Positions 1 through 6,406 of a stretch of DNA of 18,329 bases are shown here, in pieces. Under the pieces are notes generated by a model. It made no database searches. It was not told the DNA's origin and saw only the letters and a program-made list of their open reading frames with translations. This DNA is from Pseudomonadota bacterium. GTDB lineage: Bacteria > Pseudomonadota > Alphaproteobacteria > Rhizobiales > Xanthobacteraceae. The first letter of the stretch is position 1. Every line of letters starts with the position of its first letter. The stretch lies in NCBI GenBank assembly GCA_023387695.1, contig JAEWHT010000216.1, positions 1 through 18,329 of the forward strand, given 5' to 3'. Position numbers and translations under genes: made by a program.

Positions 1-835
1 GCTCGGCGCTCGCCGAGAGCTCCTGGCTGCCGGCGGAGACGTTCTGGGCAGCGGTGAGCGCCTCCTGGACGATCTGCCGCAGCTTCTCGACCATGATATT
101 GAGCGACTTGGTGAGATCGCCGATCTCGTCATTGCTGGATGAAGGGATCGTCTGGTTGAGGTCGCCGTCGGCGACTGCGCCGGCAAGGCTCACGGCACGG
201 CCGAGCGAACGGCTGATCGAGATCGAAATCCACAGTGCCGCTGCGATTGCGACCATCAAGGAGATGCCGAGGAGCGCCAACAGCATGAACTGAGCCTGAT
301 GGCCCTCTTCCTTCGATGCGACGGCCTGGTCGGCCATCTGCTTCTTGGTGTTGTCGACATAGGCGCCCATCGACTCGAGCGCATCGTTCACGACCTTGCG
401 GCCCTCATTCATCGAGCGCTCGGTCGCTTTGGCCTTGTCAGTCTTCGCGAGCCTGATCGTTTCTTCCTGATAGGCGTTCATCTTGTCGTAGGTTACGGCG
501 AAGGCGTCGAGCAGCTTCTTGCCAGCCTCGCTCGCGAGCGCGTAGACTTCGGCCTTCGTCTTCGTGGCCATTTCGCGGCGCTTGGCGGCGTCGGCCGCGG
601 CCTGCTCGATCTCGCTGTCGGTGCCGATAATCGCGTTCTTTTCCGCCCGCAGCTGGACCAAGATGTCCTTCTCGACCTCGGTCGCTTTTTCCATGCGCTT
701 GGCACGCAGAACCATGCTGTCGGCCGTCGCCATCATGTCGCCGAGCTTCACGTAGGCGACGCCGCCAGCGACCATTGACAGAACGATGACCAGGCCGAAC
801 GCGCTGGCAAGCTTTGCTTTGACCGTAAATCTCAT
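1..835 (-). CDS. Methyl-accepting chemotaxis protein, N-terminal part (cut by window edge)
   Basis: A chemoreceptor that passes ligand binding to the CheA/CheW complex. Only the first 278 residues are in the window; the frame stays open to base 1. Visible parts are a membrane segment at about residues 10-29, a mostly helical, Lys/Glu/Ala-rich sensor region at 30-180 of the four-helix-bundle type, a second membrane segment at about 183-206, and a HAMP domain at about 207-258 with a typical NDEIGDLT stretch near 235-242. The start of the cytoplasmic signalling helix follows (SAGSQELSASAE). The start at 835 is preceded by GAGG. It lies 34 bases after the cheW stop, so it is probably the fifth gene of the che operon. 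The methylation sites and the CheA-contact tip lie outside the window. The ligand cannot be told from sequence. Confidence 0.93.
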   Translation of the reverse strand, partial: MRFTVKAKLASAFGLVIVLSMVAGGVAYVKLGDMMATADSMVLRAKRMEKATEVEKDILVQLRAEKNAIIGTDSEIEQAAADAAKRREMATKTKAEVYALASEAGKKLLDAFAVTYDKMNAYQEETIRLAKTDKAKATERSMNEGRKVVNDALESMGAYVDNTKKQMADQAVASKEEGHQAQFMLLALLGISLMVAIAAALWISISISRSLGRAVSLAGAVADGDLNQTIPSSSNDEIGDLTKSLNIMVEKLRQIVQEALTAAQNVSAGSQELSASAE

Positions 836-869
836 CTCAAGCCCCTCGATCTCGCCCCGAGACCTCGTT

Positions 870-1331
870 TCAATTCAGGATACGTTCCATGTTGGGAACG
901 ATGACGAACTCTTCACGCCACTTCGCGATAAAACGAATGAATTCCGGCTTCCAATGCATGCCGACGCGCGGCGTCTGCTGCACGTCGGTTTGCGAGATCT
1001 CAGTCACTTCATAGACCTTGTCGGCGGTGACGCCGACCAGCACCGGCTCGTTGTCGAGCTCGATTTCGATGACGACGATGCGCGTGTCAGCTGAATCCTC
1101 CAGCTGAGGCATGCCGAAACGAATACGCAGATCAGCGAGCGGAATGACGTTGCCGCGTACGTTGATCACGCTGGGAACGAATGCGCGCGCGCCGGCCACC
1201 TTGGTCACCGGCACGGGATCGATGATCTCGCGCACGAGGCCGGCGTCGAGTGCGAACTTCTCCTCGCCGAGGCCGATCATGACGACCTGCATCGCGTCGG
1301 CCTGGTGTACGGCAGCCAAACCATCGGTCAT
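870..1331 (-). CDS. cheW: Chemotaxis coupling protein CheW
   Basis: An adaptor that links receptors to the histidine kinase CheA in the cytoplasmic array. The 153-residue product is a single CheW-like beta-barrel domain from about residue 14 to the end. It has the conserved stretch VINVRGNVIPLADLR near residues 55-69 and a second subdomain with VGVTADKVYEVTEI. The start codon overlaps the cheA stop by one base (TAATG), and GAGG lies about 11 bases upstream. An internal Met at residue 14 is a possible but less likely start. The length is normal for the family. Position between cheA and a receptor gene makes the assignment firm. Confidence 0.96.
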   Translation of the reverse strand: MTDGLAAVHQADAMQVVMIGLGEEKFALDAGLVREIIDPVPVTKVAGARAFVPSVINVRGNVIPLADLRIRFGMPQLEDSADTRIVVIEIELDNEPVLVGVTADKVYEVTEISQTDVQQTPRVGMHWKPEFIRFIAKWREEFVIVPNMERILN

Positions 1332-3424
1332 TACGCCGCCTCGCTGATATGCTGTTTCTCGACCTTCGACTGCGCCAGCATGACCAGCTGCGCGACGTCG
1401 AGGATCAGCGCCGCCGTACCGTCACCGAGGATGGTCGCGCCGGAGAAGATCGTGACGTCCGAATGCAGCTTCGAGAGCGACTTGATGACGGTCTGGTGGT
1501 TGCCGATGATCTGGTCGGCGACGAGGCCGACATGGGTCTCGCCGGTCGAAATGATGATCGTCTTCTGGTGCCGGTCCGGCGTGCCCGACGACGACATGAT
1601 CTCGCGCAGGCGCAGGAAGGGGACGAGGTTGCCGCGCACGTTGAGAAAGTTGCGGCCACGGGAGCGCTCGTCCTCGGCGGTCAGCTCGATGCATTCCTCG
1701 ACTGCCGACAGCGGAATGATGTAGCGGCCCTCGCCGACGCGGATGAGCAGACCTTCGATGATCGCGAGCGTCAGCGGCAGGCGCAAGGTCACTGTGGTGC
1801 CCTGGCCGGGCCTGGTCGAAAGATCGATCGAGCCGCGCATGTTCTCGATGGTGCGCTTGACGACGTCCATGCCAACGCCGCGGCCCGACAGCGCAGAAAT
1901 CGTCTGCGCGGTCGAGAAGCCTGGATGGAACAGGAACTGGTGAATCTCGTGATCGGACAGCACGGCACCCGCGGCGATCAGACCCTGTTCTTCGGCCTTG
2001 GCGCGAATGCGGGCGGTGTTGAGGCCGCCGCCATTGTCCTTCACGGTGACGAGCACCTGCGCACCGGAATGCACGGCGGCGAGCTCGATGCGGCCCTGCT
2101 CAGTCTTGCCGTTGGCGGAGCGGGTCGCGGTATCCTCGATGCCGTGGTCGATCGCGTTGCGGATCAAATGCACCAGCGGATCGGCCAGGCACTCGATCAT
2201 GGTCTTGTCGAGCTCGGTATCTTCGCCCGTGGTGACGAATTCGACCGGTTTCGACAGGTCGCGCGACAGATCGTGGATCAGGCGGCGGAAGCGGCCAAAC
2301 AACGAACCGATCGGCACCATGCGCGCGCCCATCGTGGTGTCGCGCAAGGACGAGGCGAGACGCTCGATTTCCTCGGCGATGATCTTGATCGAGAGATCGG
2401 AACCGGAGGCCGCAAGCTGGGTCAGCCGCGCCTGGGCAATCACGAGCTCGCCGACGCGATCCATCAACTCGTCGAGACGCTCGGCCTGGACGCGGACGGT
2501 GGCGATGCCGCGATCGTCACGCTTGGTTTCGGACTTCGGCTCGGGCTTCGTTTCGGGCTTGGCTTCTGCCTTCGCAGCCGGCTTCGGCTCCGCCTTGGCG
2601 ACGGGCTGCTCGGCAACGGGCGCAGCAACAGCCTCAACCACCGCGGCAGGCGTCTCGGCAACCGGCTCCTCGTCGAGGAGCTGGAACAGCGGCATTGGCG
2701 CGGGAGCTTCGACATGCTCCAGCGGCGAGAGCGTCAGCTTCATCTCGTCCGAGACGAACATGAAGACGTCGTCGATCGCAGCCTTGTCGCAGGCCGCGTG
2801 CAGCTTGACGTCCCACTTTAGATAGCAATCTTCCGGCTCCATCTCGTCGAGGAACGGGATGCCGTCGGTCACCGGGACGACGAAGCACGGACCGAGCTTG
2901 CAGAGATCCTCCAGCAGGTCGAGCGGGTTCGATCCGTTGCGCAGGATGTGGGATTCGAATTCCAGGTAAAGGTGCCAGCCGGCTTGCTTGGTTTCGGCAG
3001 GTGCCAGCGGCGGAGCCTCAACGATCTCGGCGACCGCAGCCGCGGGCTGGTCCGACGACACGAAGCGCTTGAGGTCGTCGAGGATGGCTTCGCCGATGAT
3101 ATCGTCGGTCGACTGCGGATCCTCGATCAGTGCGCGGATATAATCCTTGGCGGCAAGCGCGACCGAGATCAGCTCCTGGGTCGGCTTGATCTCGCCCTTG
3201 CGGACGCGGTCGAAGGCCGTCTCGAATTCGTGGGTAAACGATGCGACCTTGTCGAAGCCGAACATCGCGCCCGAACCCTTGATCGTATGCAGGGCGCGGA
3301 ACGCAGAATCGACCAGCTCGCGGTCGTCGGGACGCTGGCCGAGGTCGAGCAAGGCCCCTTCCAGGACCTCGAACAGCTCGCTGGCTTCCTGGCGAAAGAC
3401 CTCGGTCGGGTCCATCGCACTCAT
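1331..3424 (-). CDS. cheA: Chemotaxis histidine kinase CheA
   Basis: A 697-residue class II histidine kinase that autophosphorylates in trans and passes phosphate to CheY. P1 (Hpt) spans about 1-125 with the phosphoacceptor His46 in LHTIKGSG. An extra globular region at about 148-236 follows (starts GWHLYLEF, ends near MKLTLSPLE). Next is a Pro/Ala/Lys/Glu linker at about 255-303, then P3 dimerisation at about 307-375. P4 ATPase carries the N-box HLIRNAIDHGIE (419-430), DNGGGL (463-468) and GRGVGMDVV (514-522). P5, CheW-like, spans about 550-690. The start at 3424 is chosen because its ATG overlaps the cheY TGA as ATGA; an in-frame Met further upstream lies inside cheY. All catalytic motifs look intact. 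Confidence 0.97.
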   Translation of the reverse strand: MSAMDPTEVFRQEASELFEVLEGALLDLGQRPDDRELVDSAFRALHTIKGSGAMFGFDKVASFTHEFETAFDRVRKGEIKPTQELISVALAAKDYIRALIEDPQSTDDIIGEAILDDLKRFVSSDQPAAAVAEIVEAPPLAPAETKQAGWHLYLEFESHILRNGSNPLDLLEDLCKLGPCFVVPVTDGIPFLDEMEPEDCYLKWDVKLHAACDKAAIDDVFMFVSDEMKLTLSPLEHVEAPAPMPLFQLLDEEPVAETPAAVVEAVAAPVAEQPVAKAEPKPAAKAEAKPETKPEPKSETKRDDRGIATVRVQAERLDELMDRVGELVIAQARLTQLAASGSDLSIKIIAEEIERLASSLRDTTMGARMVPIGSLFGRFRRLIHDLSRDLSKPVEFVTTGEDTELDKTMIECLADPLVHLIRNAIDHGIEDTATRSANGKTEQGRIELAAVHSGAQVLVTVKDNGGGLNTARIRAKAEEQGLIAAGAVLSDHEIHQFLFHPGFSTAQTISALSGRGVGMDVVKRTIENMRGSIDLSTRPGQGTTVTLRLPLTLAIIEGLLIRVGEGRYIIPLSAVEECIELTAEDERSRGRNFLNVRGNLVPFLRLREIMSSSGTPDRHQKTIIISTGETHVGLVADQIIGNHQTVIKSLSKLHSDVTIFSGATILGDGTAALILDVAQLVMLAQSKVEKQHISEAA

Positions 3425-3786
3425 GCGCGCACCAGTTTCGCGACGACGGCGAGCAGTTGCTCGGGCTTGAATGGCTTGGTGATCCATCCCGTGGCGCCGG
3501 CGCTCTTGGCTTCCTGCTTCACCGTGTCATTGGATTCGGTGGTCAGGAACACGATCGGCATGCCGACCGCGCTCGGAAGCTTGCGCAGTGCTTTGATCAG
3601 TTCCAGCCCGTTCATCACGGGCATATTGAGGTCGGTGATGACGAGGTCGAGTTTGCCGGCCTGCGCCTTGGCAAGGCCCTGCGCGCCGTCACCGGCCTCG
3701 ATCACGTTGTGACCGGCCGGCTCGAGCACGACCTTGATCATCTGCCGGATGCTGGGGGAATCGTCGACCGTGAGAATCGTGGCCAT
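3421..3786 (-). CDS. cheY: Single-domain response regulator, CheY-like
   Basis: A 121-residue stand-alone receiver domain, the expected phosphate acceptor of the adjacent CheA. Acidic pocket residues Asp8 and Asp9 (TVDDS), phosphoacceptor Asp52 (VITDLNMP), Thr82 (FLTTES) and Lys104 (WITKPFKP) are all present. The start at 3786 shares one base with the stop of the upstream STAS gene (TAATG). The open frame continues upstream inside that gene, but those codons do not encode receiver sequence. No output domain follows. It may act on a flagellar motor or on another output of this pathway; the sequence does not decide this. Confidence 0.96.
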   Translation of the reverse strand: MATILTVDDSPSIRQMIKVVLEPAGHNVIEAGDGAQGLAKAQAGKLDLVITDLNMPVMNGLELIKALRKLPSAVGMPIVFLTTESNDTVKQEAKSAGATGWITKPFKPEQLLAVVAKLVRA

Positions 3787-4109
3787 TAGATGCCATCTTT
3801 CTTTTGCGGGAAGTGCTGATCGATCATCGCCTCGCTGGCAAAGCCGGCACGGCGAAGGGTGTTGCGCAGAGACTGGGAAAACGAAGTCAGGACCACGGGG
3901 CGGCCTTGGGCATCGCCGGTCTTGGCTGCCGACAGCAGAAGCTGGATCGAAGTCACGTCGGCCTTGTCGACGCTGGAGCAATCGATCTCGAGCCGGTCCT
4001 GCCGGCCGAATGCTTCGCGGATCAGGTCATACACGTTGCGGATCGCAGCGATGCTGCAATCAGCGGGCAGCCGCAGGGACCACTTCGGCTCAGTGACATC
4101 AGACGACAT
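3786..4109 (-). CDS. STAS-domain protein, first gene of the che operon
   Basis: A 107-residue cytoplasmic STAS-fold protein, the fold used by anti-anti-sigma factors. Recognised from the LEIDCSSVDKADVTSIQLLL pattern at about residues 40-59 and the C-terminal segment VVLTSFSQSLRNTLRRAGF. At the position where SpoIIAA-type proteins have the regulatory Asp-Ser-Ser, this one reads Asp51-Val-Thr-Ser, so regulated phosphorylation there is uncertain. The start at 4109 has a strong GGGGGA ribosome site 3 bases upstream; a start at 4145 has none. It overlaps cheY by one base, so it is made together with the chemotaxis proteins. Role in the pathway is unknown; a scaffold or partner-switch function is an inference from the fold. 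Confidence 0.88.
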   Translation of the reverse strand: MSSDVTEPKWSLRLPADCSIAAIRNVYDLIREAFGRQDRLEIDCSSVDKADVTSIQLLLSAAKTGDAQGRPVVLTSFSQSLRNTLRRAGFASEAMIDQHFPQKKDGI

Positions 4110-4175
4110 TCGTCCCCCAAATTTCCAGGGATTCACTGCACGCATCGCGCGAATCCCGCACGTCGACTATTCGTG

Positions 4176-4197
4176 TAGGAGCGTATGCAAACTCCTA
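4176..4197. repeat. Inverted repeat TAGGAG-N10-CTCCTA, candidate operator
   Basis: A perfect 6-base dyad around a 10-base spacer, located 67 bases upstream of the STAS start. The spacer carries the motif GCGTATGCAAAC (first two bases shared with the arm), which recurs with a four-base insertion at 4242-4257. The arm spacing of 16 bases centre to centre suits a dimeric regulator. The regulator is unknown. Confidence 0.4.
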
Positions 4198-4248
4198 ATG
4201 GAGCTGCCCGTACAACTACGGGTCACAATCCAGAGAACTTCGCGTATG

Positions 4249-4264
4249 CATGCAAACGTGCATG
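4249..4264. repeat. Inverted repeat CATGCA-N4-TGCATG, candidate operator
   Basis: A perfect 6-base dyad around AACG, about 130 bases upstream of the HD-GYP start codon and 140 bases upstream of the STAS start. It overlaps the second copy of the GCGTATGCA element. No transcription stop signal is expected here because both neighbours point away. Function is inferred only from position and symmetry. Confidence 0.4.
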
Positions 4265-4393
4265 AGCACGCCTAGATCTCATGCAGTGCGCGCAACGCTG
4301 AGGCAGCTCGCGGAACCGATGTTTGCTCCACGTTAAATCGCGCCGGCTATTCGTTGAGGCCATGCTTCGCTATCCGAACAAATCCGGCCGCCG

Positions 4394-5533
4394 ATGCTGA
4401 CCCAAGCGCTTCTGGTTGATGACAGCCGCTCTGTCCTCAAGTTCCTGAAACATCACATCGAAGCGGAAGGCCTCGTCGAGGGCACTACGTTCCTCGACCC
4501 CGTCGAGGCGCTGGCCTGCGCGCGCGAGCGCGTGTTCGATCTCGTGCTGGTCGACTACGAAATGCCGCACATGGACGGCATCAGCTTCATCCGCACATTT
4601 CGTACGCTACCGGGTTGCGCCGACATTCCGATCGCGATGATCACGTCGCGGCAGACCGACGACATCAAGATGGAAGCGCTGCAGGCAGGTGCAACCGATT
4701 TTCTGCCGAAGGCACCGCAAAGCCTCGAGATGACGGTGCGCCTGCGGAATTTGATTCAGCTTGGCGCAGCCGTGCGCAAGCTCAACGATCGCGCTGCGCA
4801 TCTGGCCAGCGAAGTTGCCGCTGCGACGCGCAAGCTCGGCGAACGCGAGGAGGAGATCATCCTGCGGCTCGCGCTCGCGGTCGAATACCGCGACAATGAT
4901 ACCGGCGAGCACACGCTGCGGGTTGCGCGCTACAGCCGGATCATCGCCGAGCAGCTCGGCCTCCCTGCCCGGCTCTGCCGCGACATCTATCTCGCAGCGC
5001 CGCTACACGACGTCGGCAAGGTCGCCATTCCCGACAACATCCTGCTCAAGCCCGGCAAGCTGACCGACGAGGAGATGGCGGTCATCCGCACCCATGCGAC
5101 GATCGGCGAAAAGATCCTCGCCCATTCCAGCTGCGAGCTGATCCAGCTCGGTGCGCAGATTGCCGCAGGCCATCACGAGCGCTGGGATGGCGCCGGCTAT
5201 CCGAGCGGGCTGAAGGCAGACGAGATTCCGGTCGCCGCGCGCGTGGTGGCTGTCGCCGACGTCTTCGACGCCCTGACGACGCGGCGCCCATATAAAGAGC
5301 CGATGCCGCTGGACGTCGCGCGCGACTATCTGGTCCAGAACCAGGGACGGCAATTCGACCCGGCCTGTGTCGAAGCGTTCCTCTCGCGCTGGAATGAGGT
5401 CGTGGAGATCGCAGCCGGGCAGACTGTGATGCCGTTGCAGAAATCGGAGGCTGCCCTCGCACCCTCAATATTAGGGGCGACCGGGAACCACCGGGATCCG
5501 GACCACGCAGGCGAGGCTGCTGCGGCGGTCTGA
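4394..5533 (+). CDS. Response regulator with HD-GYP domain (cyclic-di-GMP phosphodiesterase, RpfG type)
   Basis: A 379-residue two-domain protein. The receiver at about 3-120 has Asp9/Asp10, phosphoacceptor Asp54 (LVLVDYEMP) and Lys106 (LPKAP). A helical linker follows at about 125-155. The HD-GYP domain at about 157-340 has GEHT at 171-174, the HD pair at 205-206 (LHDVGK), the HHERWDGAGYP stretch at 260-270 and DVFDALTTRRPYK at 289-301, so the metal site and GYP signature are intact. HD-GYP proteins hydrolyse cyclic-di-GMP; activity here is inferred from these residues. The last 35 or so residues are Ala-rich and look unstructured. No clear ribosome site precedes the ATG. It is divergent from the che operon, so CheA or another kinase may phosphorylate it. 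Confidence 0.94.
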   Translation: MLTQALLVDDSRSVLKFLKHHIEAEGLVEGTTFLDPVEALACARERVFDLVLVDYEMPHMDGISFIRTFRTLPGCADIPIAMITSRQTDDIKMEALQAGATDFLPKAPQSLEMTVRLRNLIQLGAAVRKLNDRAAHLASEVAAATRKLGEREEEIILRLALAVEYRDNDTGEHTLRVARYSRIIAEQLGLPARLCRDIYLAAPLHDVGKVAIPDNILLKPGKLTDEEMAVIRTHATIGEKILAHSSCELIQLGAQIAAGHHERWDGAGYPSGLKADEIPVAARVVAVADVFDALTTRRPYKEPMPLDVARDYLVQNQGRQFDPACVEAFLSRWNEVVEIAAGQTVMPLQKSEAALAPSILGATGNHRDPDHAGEAAAAV

Positions 5534-5621
5534 TATCGCAGATGCTGTCGCAGTTGGCCGCGGCGCCGTTTTCTGCCATCACCGGTTTGAACCTGTTCCT
5601 GCTAAAGTGCACCAATACTAG

Positions 5622-5637
5622 AGTGATTCTGATCACA
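5622..5637. promoter_or_regulatory. Candidate CRP-type binding site upstream of fecR-cyclase
   Basis: The sequence AGTGATTCTGATCACA matches TGTGA-N6-TCACA in 9 of 10 defined positions, with GTGAT-N4-ATCAC a perfect dyad at 5623-5636. Its centre lies about 77 bases before the fecR ATG. If bound as a class II site (centre near -41.5), transcription would begin near 5671; CTAAAC at 5658-5663 sits where the -10 would be but is a weak match. The regulator may be CRP or another CRP/FNR-family protein. The link to cAMP is inferred from the adenylate cyclase in the same unit. Confidence 0.55.
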
Positions 5638-5706
5638 CTTGCCTTGGGCGCCCGCTGCTAAACCTGCCGCCGAGACGTGGATCAGTCTCGCATCCCTTGA
5701 ACCGGA

Positions 5707-6387
5707 ATGAGAAAACCCATGAGAAGCCTGATCGGCGCTTTTGTCGGCGCGTTTTGCCTCGCGGCCCCCGCCCTGGCGGAGACCCCGGCTGCGATCGTCG
5801 AGGACGTGCAGGGTAAGGTCGACGGCATCGAATTCATGGACTATGTGGCGCCCGGCAAGATCATCAAGCTCGGCCCCAAGGCCGGCGTCACCCTCAGCTA
5901 TCTGAAATCCTGCTTGCGCGAGACGATCACCGAAGGCGTCGTGCTGGTCGGCACGGAGCAGAGCACCGTGCAGCTCGGCAACGTCCAGCGCGTCAAGGTG
6001 CCCTGCGATTCCAACGCGGCGCAACTCTCCGAGCGCGAGGCGAACCAGAGCGCAGCGACCACGTTCCGCACCATGCGATCCGACGCCGGCGGCGCACCCG
6101 CCAAGCTGCCGACGATCTACGGCACAGCGCCTCTGATCCAGGCCAAGAGCGGCAGCACGCTGGTGATCGAACGTACCGACGGCAAGGAGCCCGCGATCAC
6201 CCTGCCGCTCAAGAGCGACATCATGGTCGCCGGCAAGTTTTACGATCTCTCGAAAGCCGGCAAGTCGCTGACCCCCGGCGGCAGCTACCTCGCCAAGCTC
6301 GGCAACAAGCGCTACACCTTCCAGGTCGACGCCAGCGCGACCGCGTCACCGACGCCGATCGTCGGCCGCCTGCTACGTCTCGAATAG
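5707..6387 (+). CDS. Secreted FecR-domain protein
   Basis: A 226-residue protein with a clear signal peptide (basic MRKPMR start, hydrophobic core, likely cut after Ala24 in PALA-ETPA), so it should act in the periplasm. The part from about residue 28 to 115 resembles the FecR ligand-binding fold: a sequence like VDGIEFMDYVAPGKIIKLGPK, then VTLSYL and a short Cys-containing loop. The rest is a beta-rich region ending VGRLLRLE. There is no membrane anchor, unlike the classical FecR anti-sigma factor. The following gene, 19 bases downstream, encodes a CHASE2-adenylate cyclase, so this protein may bring a periplasmic signal to the CHASE2 domain; that is inference. A Met four codons later is an alternative start. 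Confidence 0.85.
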   Translation: MRKPMRSLIGAFVGAFCLAAPALAETPAAIVEDVQGKVDGIEFMDYVAPGKIIKLGPKAGVTLSYLKSCLRETITEGVVLVGTEQSTVQLGNVQRVKVPCDSNAAQLSEREANQSAATTFRTMRSDAGGAPAKLPTIYGTAPLIQAKSGSTLVIERTDGKEPAITLPLKSDIMVAGKFYDLSKAGKSLTPGGSYLAKLGNKRYTFQVDASATASPTPIVGRLLRLE

Positions 6388-6406
6388 ACGGCCCGCGACA
6401 GCAACG

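Larger units (their letters stand above)
4110..4393. promoter_or_regulatory. Divergent intergenic region between the che operon and the HD-GYP gene
   Basis: These 284 bases contain no convincing reading frame and must hold the promoters of both flanking units. It contains an inverted repeat TAGGAG-N10-CTCCTA (4176-4197), an inverted repeat CATGCA-N4-TGCATG (4249-4264), and a near-direct repeat: GCGTATGCAAAC at 4181-4192 and GCGTATGCATGCAAAC at 4242-4257. I could not pick a convincing -35/-10 pair on either strand. Confidence 0.6.

Noticed and set aside
299..778. A 159-codon plus-strand frame at the left end
   Set aside because: Antisense to the chemoreceptor frame, which is open from 835 to the window edge and has membrane segments and HAMP.
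2520..2600. Repetitive GGCTTCGG-like sequence as a DNA repeat element
   Set aside because: It encodes the Lys/Pro/Glu/Ala linker of CheA, which explains the repeats.
1349..2821. A 490-codon open frame on the plus strand across cheA
   Set aside because: It is antisense to cheA, whose domains are unmistakable. The product is low-complexity (Arg, Asp, Gly, Leu) with no known motif, as expected from GC-rich third positions on the other strand.
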